Below are positions 46,803 through 56,862 of a DNA stretch of 64,000 bases, piece by piece (positions within the stretch are counted from its first letter, which is position 1; the number at the start of each line of letters is the position of its first letter). The translations under genes and the position numbers were made by a program. Source of the stretch: Pratylenchus scribneri (lineage: Eukaryota > Nematoda > Chromadorea > Rhabditida > Pratylenchidae); contig JAQSEB010000005.1 of the NCBI GenBank assembly GCA_030063045.1, forward strand, positions 1,501,001-1,565,000. Direction: 5' to 3'. The notes beneath the pieces are model-generated. The model had not been told where the DNA came from. It was given only the letters and a program-made list of their open reading frames with translations, and made no database searches.

Positions 46803-49206
46803 ATGGCTGAAGTGGTAATGCATGCGGAGAGGCCCGTCTCCATGCCGGTTCGATTTAAATAAGAATAAAAATGGTTGATTCTTACCTAAATTTGATCTTA
46901 AATTATGATCATTTGGGATTAGCTTACTTTCTCTACAAAATTCAAATTAAATTCCATTTTTGTTTTACTACATTTTTGGACGAGTAAATTAGCTTTCCCC
47001 ATTGCTGACCTAATCCATCCAATTCTTATTAGCTTTTAAAATTCATCCCAACTTGTTTTTATTATCAAATTAAAGAGCAAATTTTTGGCTAGCAAATGAA
47101 ATTTATTTTATTTTTATTGGTTCAGAATTAACAGAGATTTGACCAAAAAAAAACAATCAAAATGAGAATTAAATTTTACTATTATAGATTAACTAAATGT
47201 TCAGTGGTTTTTTGGCCAATACTTCGTCAATTCTGAATCAATTTAAATAAAATTAATATCATTTAAAATAGCCAAAAGTCTGCTCTTTAATTTTGATAAT
47301 AAAAGCATCAAAATTGGTTCAGTCCTTGATTAGTAATCATAAAAGACCACAAGTTGGGCTCTTCATTCAGTACTGTATTAGTATCCCTCAAAACTAAATT
47401 CAATAATTCACAATTCCTTTTCCAAAATTCTTTTCCCTCTTTTTTTTTTTAAATATAGTTGGCCCGTTCTCGTTCCGTTGGCGATGTCTATTTTGCCAAC
47501 AATCTTTACAATCGTTCCCAATTTGCGGCCACCACAATTCCGGTTGGAATGGCCACAAAAGTGAGTTCTCAAAAAATTAGAATTAAATTAACCCAAATTA
47601 ATAAATTTTCCATTTTCTCCATCAGCCGTTGAACATCCATTCGCCATATTGGACCTATCAAAATTATTGGCCCTATCGATACTATCGCAATTATCGAAAC
47701 TATGAGTGAGTGAATTTTCATTTTGATGTGAATAAAGAGGAATTAAAATAAAAAAGGGCCTAAAATATTGGAAAAAATATAAAATTAACCATCCAATGTC
47801 ATTCTTTTGGTCATAGGCGCAACAAGGAAATGACCAATACGGAAAGAAGTTATGCCATTCGAAAGCTTTAAATGTCCTCTAAAAATTTGAATTTCTAATA
47901 ATTTTTTTAAAAAATTAAAAAATTTTTAAATTAAATGCTTTTTCCTCTGAAAATTCAGATTTAATACCTTCAAACTTCAAAGACAATTTTACTTATTTGG
48001 AGGTGAAATTTAATGAAATTTAGAGAAGGCCATTTTTAGAGGACTCTAGATTTTCAAACTATAAAAATATTTTTTTGATTGGTTTATTGTTTCGATAAGC
48101 CATGGTCAAAAGAATAGGCAAGAGTATTGAAATGCGTTAGTCGCCTATCGAAAATTTTGTCTTTCCATTTTCATTCAAGTTCTTTCTTTGCCTTAATTAG
48201 TCAGCTTCATTTTCATAATTCAATTTAAAAGATCATATTTTTTTAATTATTATTTTGCAGGAACACAGTGACCGATTCCTTCTATTGGAATTATCCCTTC
48301 CGTTTGTGGACTTCGTACAAGCAAAATTGGTATCTCTACGATTCACCGTACTTTTATCGTAAGTTTTATGAATCTTTTATTAATATTTTTTGATGGTCCT
48401 TCTGGACAAAATTCTCGATAAGAATATGTTTTTATAATTCGCCATTTTTGTACTCTGTCCTATTCTTTTGTTGATAACTTAATGAGGAAATAACCAATTC
48501 GAAAAGGCGGCCAATGGAAAACCCAAAATGTCCTCTAGTGGCTTTTCTAATTTAACCTTTTGGGCAAAATTCTCGATAAGAATATGTTTTTTTAATTCGC
48601 AATTTTAATACTCTGTCCTACTTTTTTTTTTGTCGATAGCTTAATGAGAAAGTGTCCAATTCGAAGTGCCGATAAGCCAATGGAAAACCCAAAATGTCCT
48701 CTAGTGGTTTTTCTAATTTACAAAAATTGGCTTTAAACAAAGTTACATGACTTCAAATGTAATACGTTTAAATCGTTAGAGTAAAAGCCATCTATTTTAC
48801 AAATTTTTTAAGCATTTCAAAAAGTTAGAAATGCCACTTTTTATTTTTAGAGAATATTTAGGGCATTAAAATGGCATATCGCCTTCCAAAATTGGTTGCT
48901 TTCTTATTGAGCTACGATGAAAAAATGACAATGGGCATTAAAATATGCTATTCGCTTTCAAAAAACATCAAAATATGAATTGAAATTTTGGAAAAAAAAA
49001 CAATAAAAAATTTATCTTAAATTTTTCAATGTTTTTTATTTTAGGCAGATACCACGACTCATACAATGTTTATTACGATTCGGCATTGATGGGATATGGT
49101 TGGTCACAGATTATCATTTTAATTAAGCTCATATTTTCATCCTGATTTAGGCAACCGCTCCAGATTGATCGAAAATCTCTACCAGTGTACGCCGATGACG
49201 CAATAA
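46803..49206 (+). CDS. Gene C: tyrosine-rich protein, 6 exons, 133 aa
   Basis: Exons: 46803-46814 (a 12-nt first coding exon, MAEV), 47459-47560, 47626-47705, 48261-48358, 49045-49098, 49151-49206; phases agree and all introns are GT-AG. The N-terminus MAEV-LARSRSVGDVYFANN aligns with genes B (MSDY...RTRSAL) and D (MADL...TRTQSM). The body is rich in Tyr, Trp and Arg (PYWTYQNYWPYRYYRNYRNY, then SFYWNYPFRLWTSYKQNWYL). It ends RSRLIENLYQCTPMTQ and so is less Tyr-dense at the C-terminus than gene B. An acceptor ATTTTTAG 24 nt before the ATG suggests spliced-leader addition. No known domain is recognised. The last intron is only 52 nt. Confidence 0.82.
47040..47345. mobile_element. Palindromic MITE, AAAGAGCAGA family (gene C intron 1)
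   Basis: The left arm is 'tatcaaattaaagagcaaat' and 'ttattttatttttattggtt'; the right arm is the inverted 'caatttaaataaaattaata' and 'gtctgctctttaattttgat'. The roughly 100-bp arms match the 14.4-kb copy. It is noncoding. Confidence 0.7.
48395..48725. repeat. Two direct repeats of about 160 bp (gene C intron 4)
   Basis: Both copies read 'aaaattctcgataagaatat', 'tactctgtcctat', 'agcttaatgag'-like text, 'accaattcgaa', and 'aatggaaaacccaaaatgtc' with 'ctctagtgg'. The divergence is small. The unit belongs to the dispersed repeat found in many introns here. Confidence 0.75.
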
Positions 49207-49760
49207 AACAAAAATAATAGAAGATGGCACTGCCAATAAAGAATAATGAACCAGATTTATAATAAAAATTCAATAAAAAAATTGCCAAATTTTTTCATTT
49301 TTTAAATTGATATTAAAATGGAAATTAGTATTTTTCCTACTTGCATATTTTAAATTAAAGGAATGATAAAAAAATCAAAATCTGTATAGTATATTCCAGA
49401 ATTAAGCAACCAAGAAAATTTTTAAAGGATGCCAATTTAATTGACCCAAAATTTATCATTTCTAATAATCATTTTTTGAGACCATTTTATTAGCCTAAAT
49501 CAGAGGTTATTTTAGGATTCATATATGCTAGAATTTAAAACTTAATCCTAAGCCTGTCTATTATGAGTTTTGTGAGCAAATATGGCCGCAAAATAAGAAT
49601 TTTTTTGACGCAAAAATTTTTTCGAAATTTTCAATGTTCAAGGAAAATTTTTCTAGAAATTTTATTTTTTTCAGCAAATAAATAATTTTCCATTTTAAAA
49701 AGAAAAATAGAGCATTTTAAGTCCACATTAAAGCACACAAATTTCCAATCAATTCACCTA

Positions 49761-49945
49761 TTAGAAGTTGTATATCTTAGTTCCAATAATGTTTGGCCTA
49801 ACTTTATTAAAGAAAAGAAGGATAAAAGCATAGCTCTCTGTCCAAATTGCAGGAATATCAAAAACTAGTCCCTCTCCTCTGGCAAAAGGCGTAAAAACAA
49901 AGTCGGTCACATTCTTCCACTCAATGTTTTGCCTCATATTTCCTT
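49761..49945 (-). CDS. Possible terminal exon on the reverse strand
   Basis: After an acceptor-like TTATTGAAG (about 49,946), a - strand frame reads GNMRQNIEWKNVTDFVFTPF, then ARGEGLVFDIPAIWTES and a hydrophobic FILLFF, with a stop at 49761. The frame is also open upstream to 50021. The residue pattern (PFxxGExxxFDI) loosely recalls galectin-type sandwich strands, but the conserved sugar-binding residues are not evident. No other exon of the same gene could be found; a palindromic element lies just beyond. Confidence 0.27.
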
Positions 49946-50218
49946 CAATAAATAAGACAAAAGGCAAAATGAAAAAGGTGGAATGTGAATTTACCCAACA
50001 GCTGCACATTATTACGTTCAATAAAAAATCTTCTCTATTGGCCTTGGATTTGGCCTATTGGCCTCTCATCCGCTTCTCTAAAGATTATTCCTTTTTCCCT
50101 TTAATCCAACTTCTCCAAAAGATTATTGCTTTTTCCCCGTACGGGGTCAATTCCTCAATAAACAAAGGGCCGTGCAAATGTGGGCGATTCCTCAATAGTG
50201 CAAATGTGGACGATTTTG

Positions 50219-50492
50219 ACTTCTAATAAATCCGAAACCGGTTTTAGACCCTACAAACCTTATACCATTTTGTAGATCTCATCGAGGCGCATCGAATGGT
50301 ATATAAATTGTCATGGTTTGGCCCAAAATATAAGAGTTTAAAACCAAAAACTTGAAAAATAATTGAATACCATTTAATTTTGACTAAACCAGGACAAATT
50401 ATATACCATTCGGTGCGACTCGATGTGATCTATAAAATGGCATATGGTTTTTAGGGTCTAAAATCGGTTTCGGATTTATTATAAGTCGAAAC
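50219..50492. mobile_element. Palindromic element, best-preserved long-arm copy
   Basis: The arms of about 88 bp run from 'gacttctaataaatccgaaa' through 'ccggttttagaccctac' and 'tgtagatctcatcgaggcgc' to 'gaatggtatata', and are mirrored on the right, ending 'cggatttattataagtc'. This copy defines the full-length family of about 270 bp. The flanking text ('cctcaatagtgcaaatgtgg' on the left, 'ccacatttgc' with 'actattgagg' on the right) is itself inverted, so it may have inserted into another palindrome. Confidence 0.85.
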
Positions 50493-51057
50493 CGCTCACA
50501 TTTGCCTTATTGAGGAATCGCCCACATTTGCACTATTGAGGAATCGACACAGCACCCTTTTTCCCTTCAAATTCAAGGGTCGATCTTCCAGGATATGGCC
50601 TAGGGTTTAGCCTATTGGCCTTATCCTATTCTCCAAAAGATTATTGCTTTTTTCCCCTCAAATTCGAAGGTCGATGCCATCTGTTGATTTTGCCTTTAAG
50701 TTTTTCAACGATTTTTTCGCATTCTTTGGGCAATTGTGAAAAATATGGGATATCTACGCTGTTCTTTCGGCCCATAAACTCAAAAGTGTTTTACCAATAT
50801 CAGTGAAATAAGGCCATATGCTAGTTAAGCATTCCCGAATTACTCTAAACAATCAATTTTTAATATTTTCATTAAACCGTTGAAATTTAAAATAATTATG
50901 CAATTGACAAAAAATATTCATTAATAATTATGAATTTTTTCTAGAACCATTATAAATGACCCTTTCGATTTAAATTAAAATTTTATCCATTTTTTTAACT
51001 GCTAAAATATTATTTTTAACAATATTCTCTTTTCAGCTAAATTAAAATTCCCAAAAA

Positions 51058-52671
51058 ATGGCCGATTTGCAACCAAGCACGTTGACCCGGACCCAATCAA
51101 TGGCCATGATCCGTGTGAGCGCCATCGACAATACTCCACAATTAATGGTCTCAAATCCCTATATTTTTCACCCTTATAATTTTTTCTCATTTTTAGTTAA
51201 CTCGAACCTATTCGGTGCCGGATGTCAATGCCTACCATCGTCGATCGGATCCATACAAGTGAGAGAGGGATTGGGCTAATGTGTATTTGATTGTAAAAGT
51301 TAAAAGTTAATCCAATCGATAGATCTAGTCAGTGAGCATCATTTTTGAATTTTGATTATATTTTACTTTTGGCTTAACCAAATTTTAACTTAGTTTTGAA
51401 CCATTAAACCAAAATTGGGTTTAAACCGTTTAATACCCTTTAATTGTTGACCAAACCATGACAAATTATATACAATTCAATGCGTTTTGACCAGCTCTAT
51501 CCAATATTGGGTATATGGTTTATGAATATTTAGAGCAAACCCTCCTTAAAACATTATATATTAATTTGCCAAAATTAAATACTAAAATATTAAATTCATT
51601 ATTTTTATATTATTCTGGCCACAATTCTCTATCTACACTTATCCATTGGCCAAATATCGTCCCTATTTTCCGTATCGTTATGTGCGCGATTGTGAACGAG
51701 TAAAATAATAATTAATTTTAAAAACTTTGAACCTAATTTTAGGGTGCCGGTGCCAATTCATTTTGGTACAACAAATACTACCATTTCACGCCACTCTATA
51801 AACGATCCATCTTCCGGCCATATTTCTTCTATCGGTGAGTACATAAATATATTTATGTGGAAAAATTTACATATTTAAATTATTTTGTAGTAAATTTAAT
51901 TGAATATGGCTCATTAAGAGAAATTTCAGTAACCAGTGTTATTCTTTTTTACTATAGCTCAAAAAGAAAGCAAGCAATTTTGAAAGGCAATATGTCATTC
52001 AAAAAACCCAGTCTTGTAAAAAGTGGCTTTTTAAATTGAATGGAATCTATCTTTAAATAAAGTTTCATATCTTTAAGTTCAATAACGCAAATTTTATGAG
52101 GAAAATCCTCATATTTTGCAAAAAATTTTCAACAAATTAGGGTACTTATCCAGTTTTTGTGCACACTTTTGAAAAGTAAAGGGTCCCCCTATATATAGGT
52201 CATCATGATTAGGGGCTAGGGTCATTCAGGGAAAGGTCAAGGATAGGATTGGGTAAAAAAAATATCTTACATATTCCTAGACCCTTACCCTATCCTATAT
52301 AAGGGTGACCTTCATTTTTATTATCTGCTGACTTTAACGCTTTTAAGAAAAATGTGCACATAAACTGGATAAGTACCCAAATTAGGACCACTTTTAGAGG
52401 GTATTTAAGGCTTTAAAATGGCATATTCCATATTGCCTTCCCAGATTGGTTGATTTCTAGGCCCAAAAATTAAATATTCTGTTACTACTAAATCTTAATT
52501 TGAATTAACATTTCATCAAATTCAACTTCAAATAATTATTTTCATTAAAATTTCAGCCACGACTTTGACAATCCCAGCTACTCGCGACGGGCATACGATC
52601 CATTCTATACGCCTTATTACGATGCATATTCCTACGCCAATTGGCCAAGAGTTCGTCAGCATTTTGTTTGA
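51058..52671 (+). CDS. Gene D: tyrosine-rich protein, 5 exons, about 137 aa
   Basis: Exons: 51058-51114, 51197-51258, about 51612-51699, 51743-51834, 52557-52671. The first two give MADLQPSTLTRTQSMAMIR joined to LTRTYSVPDVNAYHRRSDPY, duplicating the motif pair of gene B (RTRSAL / LSRTYSVPNL). Exon 3 reads FSIYTYPLAKYRPYFPYRYV, exon 4 SFWYNKYYHFTPLYKRSIF, and exon 5 YDPFYTPYYDAYSYANW with a stop. Every junction fits in phase except that exon 3 has no AG before it in the right frame. Either the acceptor is noncanonical or there is a sequence error or decay. An acceptor-like TTTTCAG at about 51,038 precedes the start. The function is unknown. Confidence 0.72.
51298..51528. mobile_element. Palindromic element, core type (gene D intron 2)
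   Basis: A single-unit copy: 'ccaatcgatagatctagtca' on the left, 'gggtttaaaccgtttaatac' centrally, and 'ttgaccagctctatccaata' on the right. It directly precedes the exon that lacks an AG acceptor. Confidence 0.75.
52141..52377. mobile_element. MITE, 237 bp, TSD CAAATTAG (gene D intron 4)
   Basis: The terminal inverted repeats are GGTACTTATCCAGTTTTTGT on the left and the reverse complement ending ATAAACTGGATAAGTACC on the right, with identical 8-bp flanks CAAATTAG at 52133-52140 and 52378-52385. The interior holds 'aaagggtccccctatatat' and its inverted partner. It is a hAT-sized duplication, but the termini are not the usual CAGGG. Confidence 0.92.
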
Positions 52672-52974
52672 ATGAGCACAAAAAATGAAGAAATAGAAGA
52701 AAGAAAAAGCCCAGAGAAACCTTTTTGAGAAATAAAATTTACTGCCTAATTTTCTTTGAATGATTTGCTGTGTGCCAATTTGCTATTTTTTGCACATTTT
52801 ATATTTTTTATAATTTGATGGACATGAATAAAAAGGATTTGGTAATGGATGAATAAATAAAGAATTTTTACTTATTTTAAAATTAATTAAAAATGAAATG
52901 AAATGGAATGAAAAAAGAATTTAATTAATTCAAATTTCAAATAATTGAATGGTTTCTCCGAGAAGCCCAAACTT

Positions 52975-53240
52975 TATAACCAATTGAGAGTCATCGAATC
53001 GAATCAATTGAATATGTTTTGGTTTGGGTTTAATCAATTCTAACTTAGTTTTGAATCAATTAAACCAAAATTGGTTTAAACCGTTTAATACCCTTTAATT
53101 GTTGACCAAACCAAAATTGGTTTAAACCGTTTAATACCCTTTAATTGTTGACCTAACCATGACAAAATAAACCATTCAATTCGTCTTGACCAGATCTATA
53201 CAATTTTGGGCATATTGTTTGTGAATGTAGGTATGTATAT
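52975..53240. mobile_element. Palindromic element with two 46-bp units
   Basis: It is a core-type copy located 0.3 kb after the gene D stop, with the internal unit ('ggtttaaaccgtttaatacc' through 'ttgttgacc') present twice at 46-bp spacing. This represents the first step of the expansion seen at 21.4 and 58.5 kb. Confidence 0.85.
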
Positions 53241-53837
53241 GTAGGATAAACCCTTATTAAGCCATTGTAATTATTATGTTTATTTATACTTTTTCCGAGA
53301 ATTTTTTGCTAAAATTTATCGTTTTTTAAAAAATTTTCATCAATATTTTGCCTATTTTTTGCCATTTTCGTCAATATTTTCATCAATATTTCGGGATTTT
53401 TCATCAAAAAATTCGATTCCTATACATTACACAATAGCTGGATTGATGATGGTGGATGCCAATTGTCGTCTTTCTTCATTCTTGAATTCTGTCTTCATTC
53501 CTCACCATCGATGATTCACATTCTTTTAGTCTCATCTCGTATTCTACTCAACAAAATGAAAATCAATACCTTCTTAATAACTTTGATATGAAAAAATAGG
53601 ATAAATAAAATAAAAATAATCTTTATTTTTCTATTAGCATTGAGATTTCCGAAAGTTTTACCTTCAATTCCTAAATATAAATATCCAAAGTAAAATCTAA
53701 AATAAGAAATTAAAATAGGTATAGGTATAAAATTTTTATATAAATATAAACCCACAAAGCACAACCTCATATTAACCCCTTTTAATTTCAACAATAATAC
53801 CTAAATAAAATATTTTAAAATATTATAAAAAAAAAAT

Positions 53838-54950
53838 ATGGACGAATTTGCGGCTGCTAAAAAATTGCAACAACAAAAAAGGGACAAATGCGAGGAAGAA
53901 GAAGCTCTACAATGGTATATATTTTAAAATTTGGATCTTTCTTTATGCATTAATTGGCAAAATACAAAAAAAAAACAATTTTTTAAATCAATGTGGTCAA
54001 TTTTCTTCATTTTTTGCAGTGTTCCGAACTGGTTGATTGAAGTGTTGGCATGGATAAATCGCATTGAGATGGCCAATTCTTCAATACCAATTTCCTGTCT
54101 GCTATTCCATAAATTGTGCCAACCAAAATTGCACGGAAACATTCAGCCATATATTGTAGCCAAATTGCATTTTGATCTGGAAACAAAAAGATTGAAGAAA
54201 TGTAGAAGTTGTTAGATATAGATATTCCCTCTGGCGAAATGGTGAAGGATATTCCAATTGCAAAATGTCCACCGCCTCCCTATATACTCGGCTTCAAATC
54301 AATTTCATTCGGGTGAGGTTGATACCTAATTTAAAAATTGGGCTGTGATAGAATTTGAAAAATGTATTTTCATATTATATAAAAAAAAGTTTACACTTAT
54401 GAGTAAGTTTAAATTTTTTAAAATTCATTTTTCTAAAATTGAAACATCCCGGAGTCACATTTTTGGGAAAAAAATTTTGAAAATCTTCTGAAAATACACT
54501 AATTTTTTTTTAAAAAAAAACCACTTTCGAAATGCACAATATTTTGGGAATTTTTTTAAAATGCATTAAATTTTTAAAAGATATTTTAAAAATTTTTTCC
54601 ATTTTCATTTTAAAAATCTAGCCAAAAATCTTTTAGGAAATAAATAACTTTTTTTTAATAACAAATAATTTGGCCATCCCATAAGAAAGGAGAGTGAATA
54701 CGAATTAGTATTTTGAGATTAGGAATATTAGTGCATATTGAAAGGATTGGATTTAAAATAGAGAATCTTTAATTTGGCCAAATTTTAGTTCGTTAACAAC
54801 ACAAAAATTAATAAACATTTCCCTTTTTATTCACAGATTTATTGATGCGGATGTTATGGAATTCGTCAAAAATATTCTTCCCTTGGCCACTTCTCGTATG
54901 GTGCGCTATCAAGAATGTATAATAAGTTTTGAATATTTATTTTATTTAAT
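53838..54950 (+). pseudogene. SMP/TULIP-like gene fragment with a frameshift
   Basis: Exon 53838-53914 (MDEFAAAKKLQQQKRDKCEE) splices in phase to 54020 (acceptor TTTTTGCAG), which reads VPNWLIEVLAWINRIEMA and KLHGNIQPYIVAKLHFDLET, then hits a stop at about 54,215. Immediately after it, another frame continues LDIDIPSGEMVKDIPIAKCP and PYILGFKSISF to a donor GG|GTGAGG at 54312, and that frame splices in phase to 54837 (FIDADVMEFVKNILPLATSRM). One missing base near 54,200-54,215 would reconcile the two halves. The layout W-L-(I/N)...Y-I..K-L...P-P-Y-I-L-G-(F/V)-K loosely resembles SMP lipid-transfer domains; this is tentative. The 3' end was not found. Confidence 0.4.
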
Positions 54951-55043
54951 TATAATATTAGATCACTTGCTCGATTTACATTCTAAAATCAATTTATTCT
55001 AAAACAAAATGATAAAAGCTTTGAAAAAGCGTAATAAATTATC

Positions 55044-55430
55044 GGGTATGCGACGGTTTGTGGCGGGCCGGTTTGTGGCGAACTAGTTTTTGCTTTATAA
55101 CTCATCTTAATCTGAACCGTTTTGGAATGTTTTTATATTCATTTGATAGAGCAATGTATTATCTATTGAATGATATAAAAATCATTTTGTATTATTCAAA
55201 ATAAAGAAAGTTATGAGCTATTGAATAAAAGTGGGCAAAATGGTGTCAATTTTGAAGGTTTTTGAATTTTTAAAAATGCAAAAATATGTTTTATAATTTG
55301 ATTTTTATATGGGCTGATAGAGAATTTTTTGCTCTATTCAATGATATAAAAAACATTCGAAAACATTTATTAGGCGCTGAGCTATTAGCTTTCGCCACAA
55401 ACCGGCCGCGCCACAAAACGTCCCGCTCCG
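55044..55430. mobile_element. Mutator-like MITE, 387 bp, TSD TAAATTATC
   Basis: Identical 9-bp flanks TAAATTATC lie at 55035-55043 and 55431-55439. The imperfect terminal inverted repeats contain 'ggtttgtggcg', 'ggccggtttgtggcgaa' on the left and 'ttcgccacaaaccggcc' followed by 'gcgccacaaaacg' on the right. The interior matches the decayed copy at 8,421-8,945. A 9-bp duplication is typical of Mutator-like elements. Confidence 0.85.
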
Positions 55431-55439
55431 TAAATTATC

Positions 55440-56860
55440 AGCAGAAATTCTTAAAAAATAGATTGGTGGTACCTTTTGCGATGCCCAAAAGGAACAGAAA
55501 ATGAATGGAAAGAGGAAGGCCTGAAATTGTTCTTCAATTCAGCAGCAGAAATGGATAATGCAACAATGTTCAATGTGGAATGGGAAAGAAAAAAATTGAT
55601 GATGTGCCAATAAAGAAGAAGAAGAACATCTTTTCAAAATGTTTTAAAAAATGAAATTTTAAATATGGCATTGGCTAGATAGTTATTAGCCATCATTATA
55701 CATTAATTTTGGATACTTATATTTCATATTTAGCTACGTAAATATTCAATTGTATGGCATCAATTGTGAAATACAAGATATCTTTCATTTTTACCCAATT
55801 CTTACGGACTTTTATTATTAAACTGGCATATTCATTTTATTAAAATTTTTAGTTTTTTTTATTTTGTAAAGAGTCCAGAGTTTTAATTTTAATTTTAACA
55901 AGTTAAAATACTATAAATTTAAAATAAATTTATTGATTTTTATAATAATCATGTATATGATTTAGCAATATAAGATTTTTAGTGTAAACATTGGAAAAAT
56001 TTTCTAAACACGGGTGGAATTTGGATTTTTCAAAGCAATTTAAATTATAACTCGAAAAATCGATATACGAATTCCTCGATTTCTATAACGTATAACCCTA
56101 TAAATATTTGTAGTAAGTCGATTAAAATTATTATCAAAAAAGGTGATGACTCTGATGACGAACGACAACTTTATTATTATTACTGTGATATGAAATATGA
56201 CTGTAGTTTTTAGAAAAAATATTTTTGGTACTTATGCGTTATCTATAGTCTAAAATTAATTAAAAATGAATTTTGAATGAAAGGGAAATCAAGAAATTTG
56301 AATAAAAATTATCGAATTTTGGCATTCAATTTTGGTAGTAAATTCCATTTTATTCCAAGAAAAAGCAATGGGCCAAGGCCTTCTTTCGGAACAAACAGTC
56401 GACTAAAAAATATGGTGTGCCATTCTCTCCCTATTTGTGCCATAAGCCCATAAGGCCAATTTGTTTATCTGCTGTTGGGTCTATCGGCATCTCTATATGT
56501 ATATGGATTGGTCTCGGTTCCTTCACAATTCCAGCATATTCCATATTCCATTAGTTTCTTTTTTATCCATGCTTTTCTTTCCGCCAAATTTCTTTCAACT
56601 TTTACGCTTTACTATAGCTAGTAGCTACACACTATATATTCAAGTGGCCATATCTGGCCAAAGAATGCTCCTATAGCAATGATTTATATATAGACCATTG
56701 CATTCCAAAGGACTTATCTTATATGCTAAAAGCATGTCATCGTCCATCCAAATAAAAATGTCAATTGGCATAAATATTTTCGACATTAAAATTTTTCATA
56801 TAATTCAGTCATTTTTCAGACTTTTAATAAATTTCCAAAATAAAAATTATCTAGAAGATA
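55440..56860. other. No supportable gene; upstream region of the MATH gene
   Basis: AT-rich with one GC-richer block at 56,370-56,700. A 'cactatatattc' motif at about 56,629 is a weak TATA candidate for the MATH gene. TTTTTCAG at about 56,817 could be a spliced-leader acceptor 45 nt before its start codon. Confidence 0.4.
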
Positions 56861-56862
56861 TT

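Noticed and set aside
46800..46870. tRNA-like A box (TGGCTGAAGTGG) and B box (GGTTCGATTT)
   Set aside because: The boxes are well placed, but no acceptor or T stem can be paired, and the same bases fit the first coding exon of gene C (MAEV plus donor GTAATG) in phase with its paralogues. A SINE remnant cannot be excluded.
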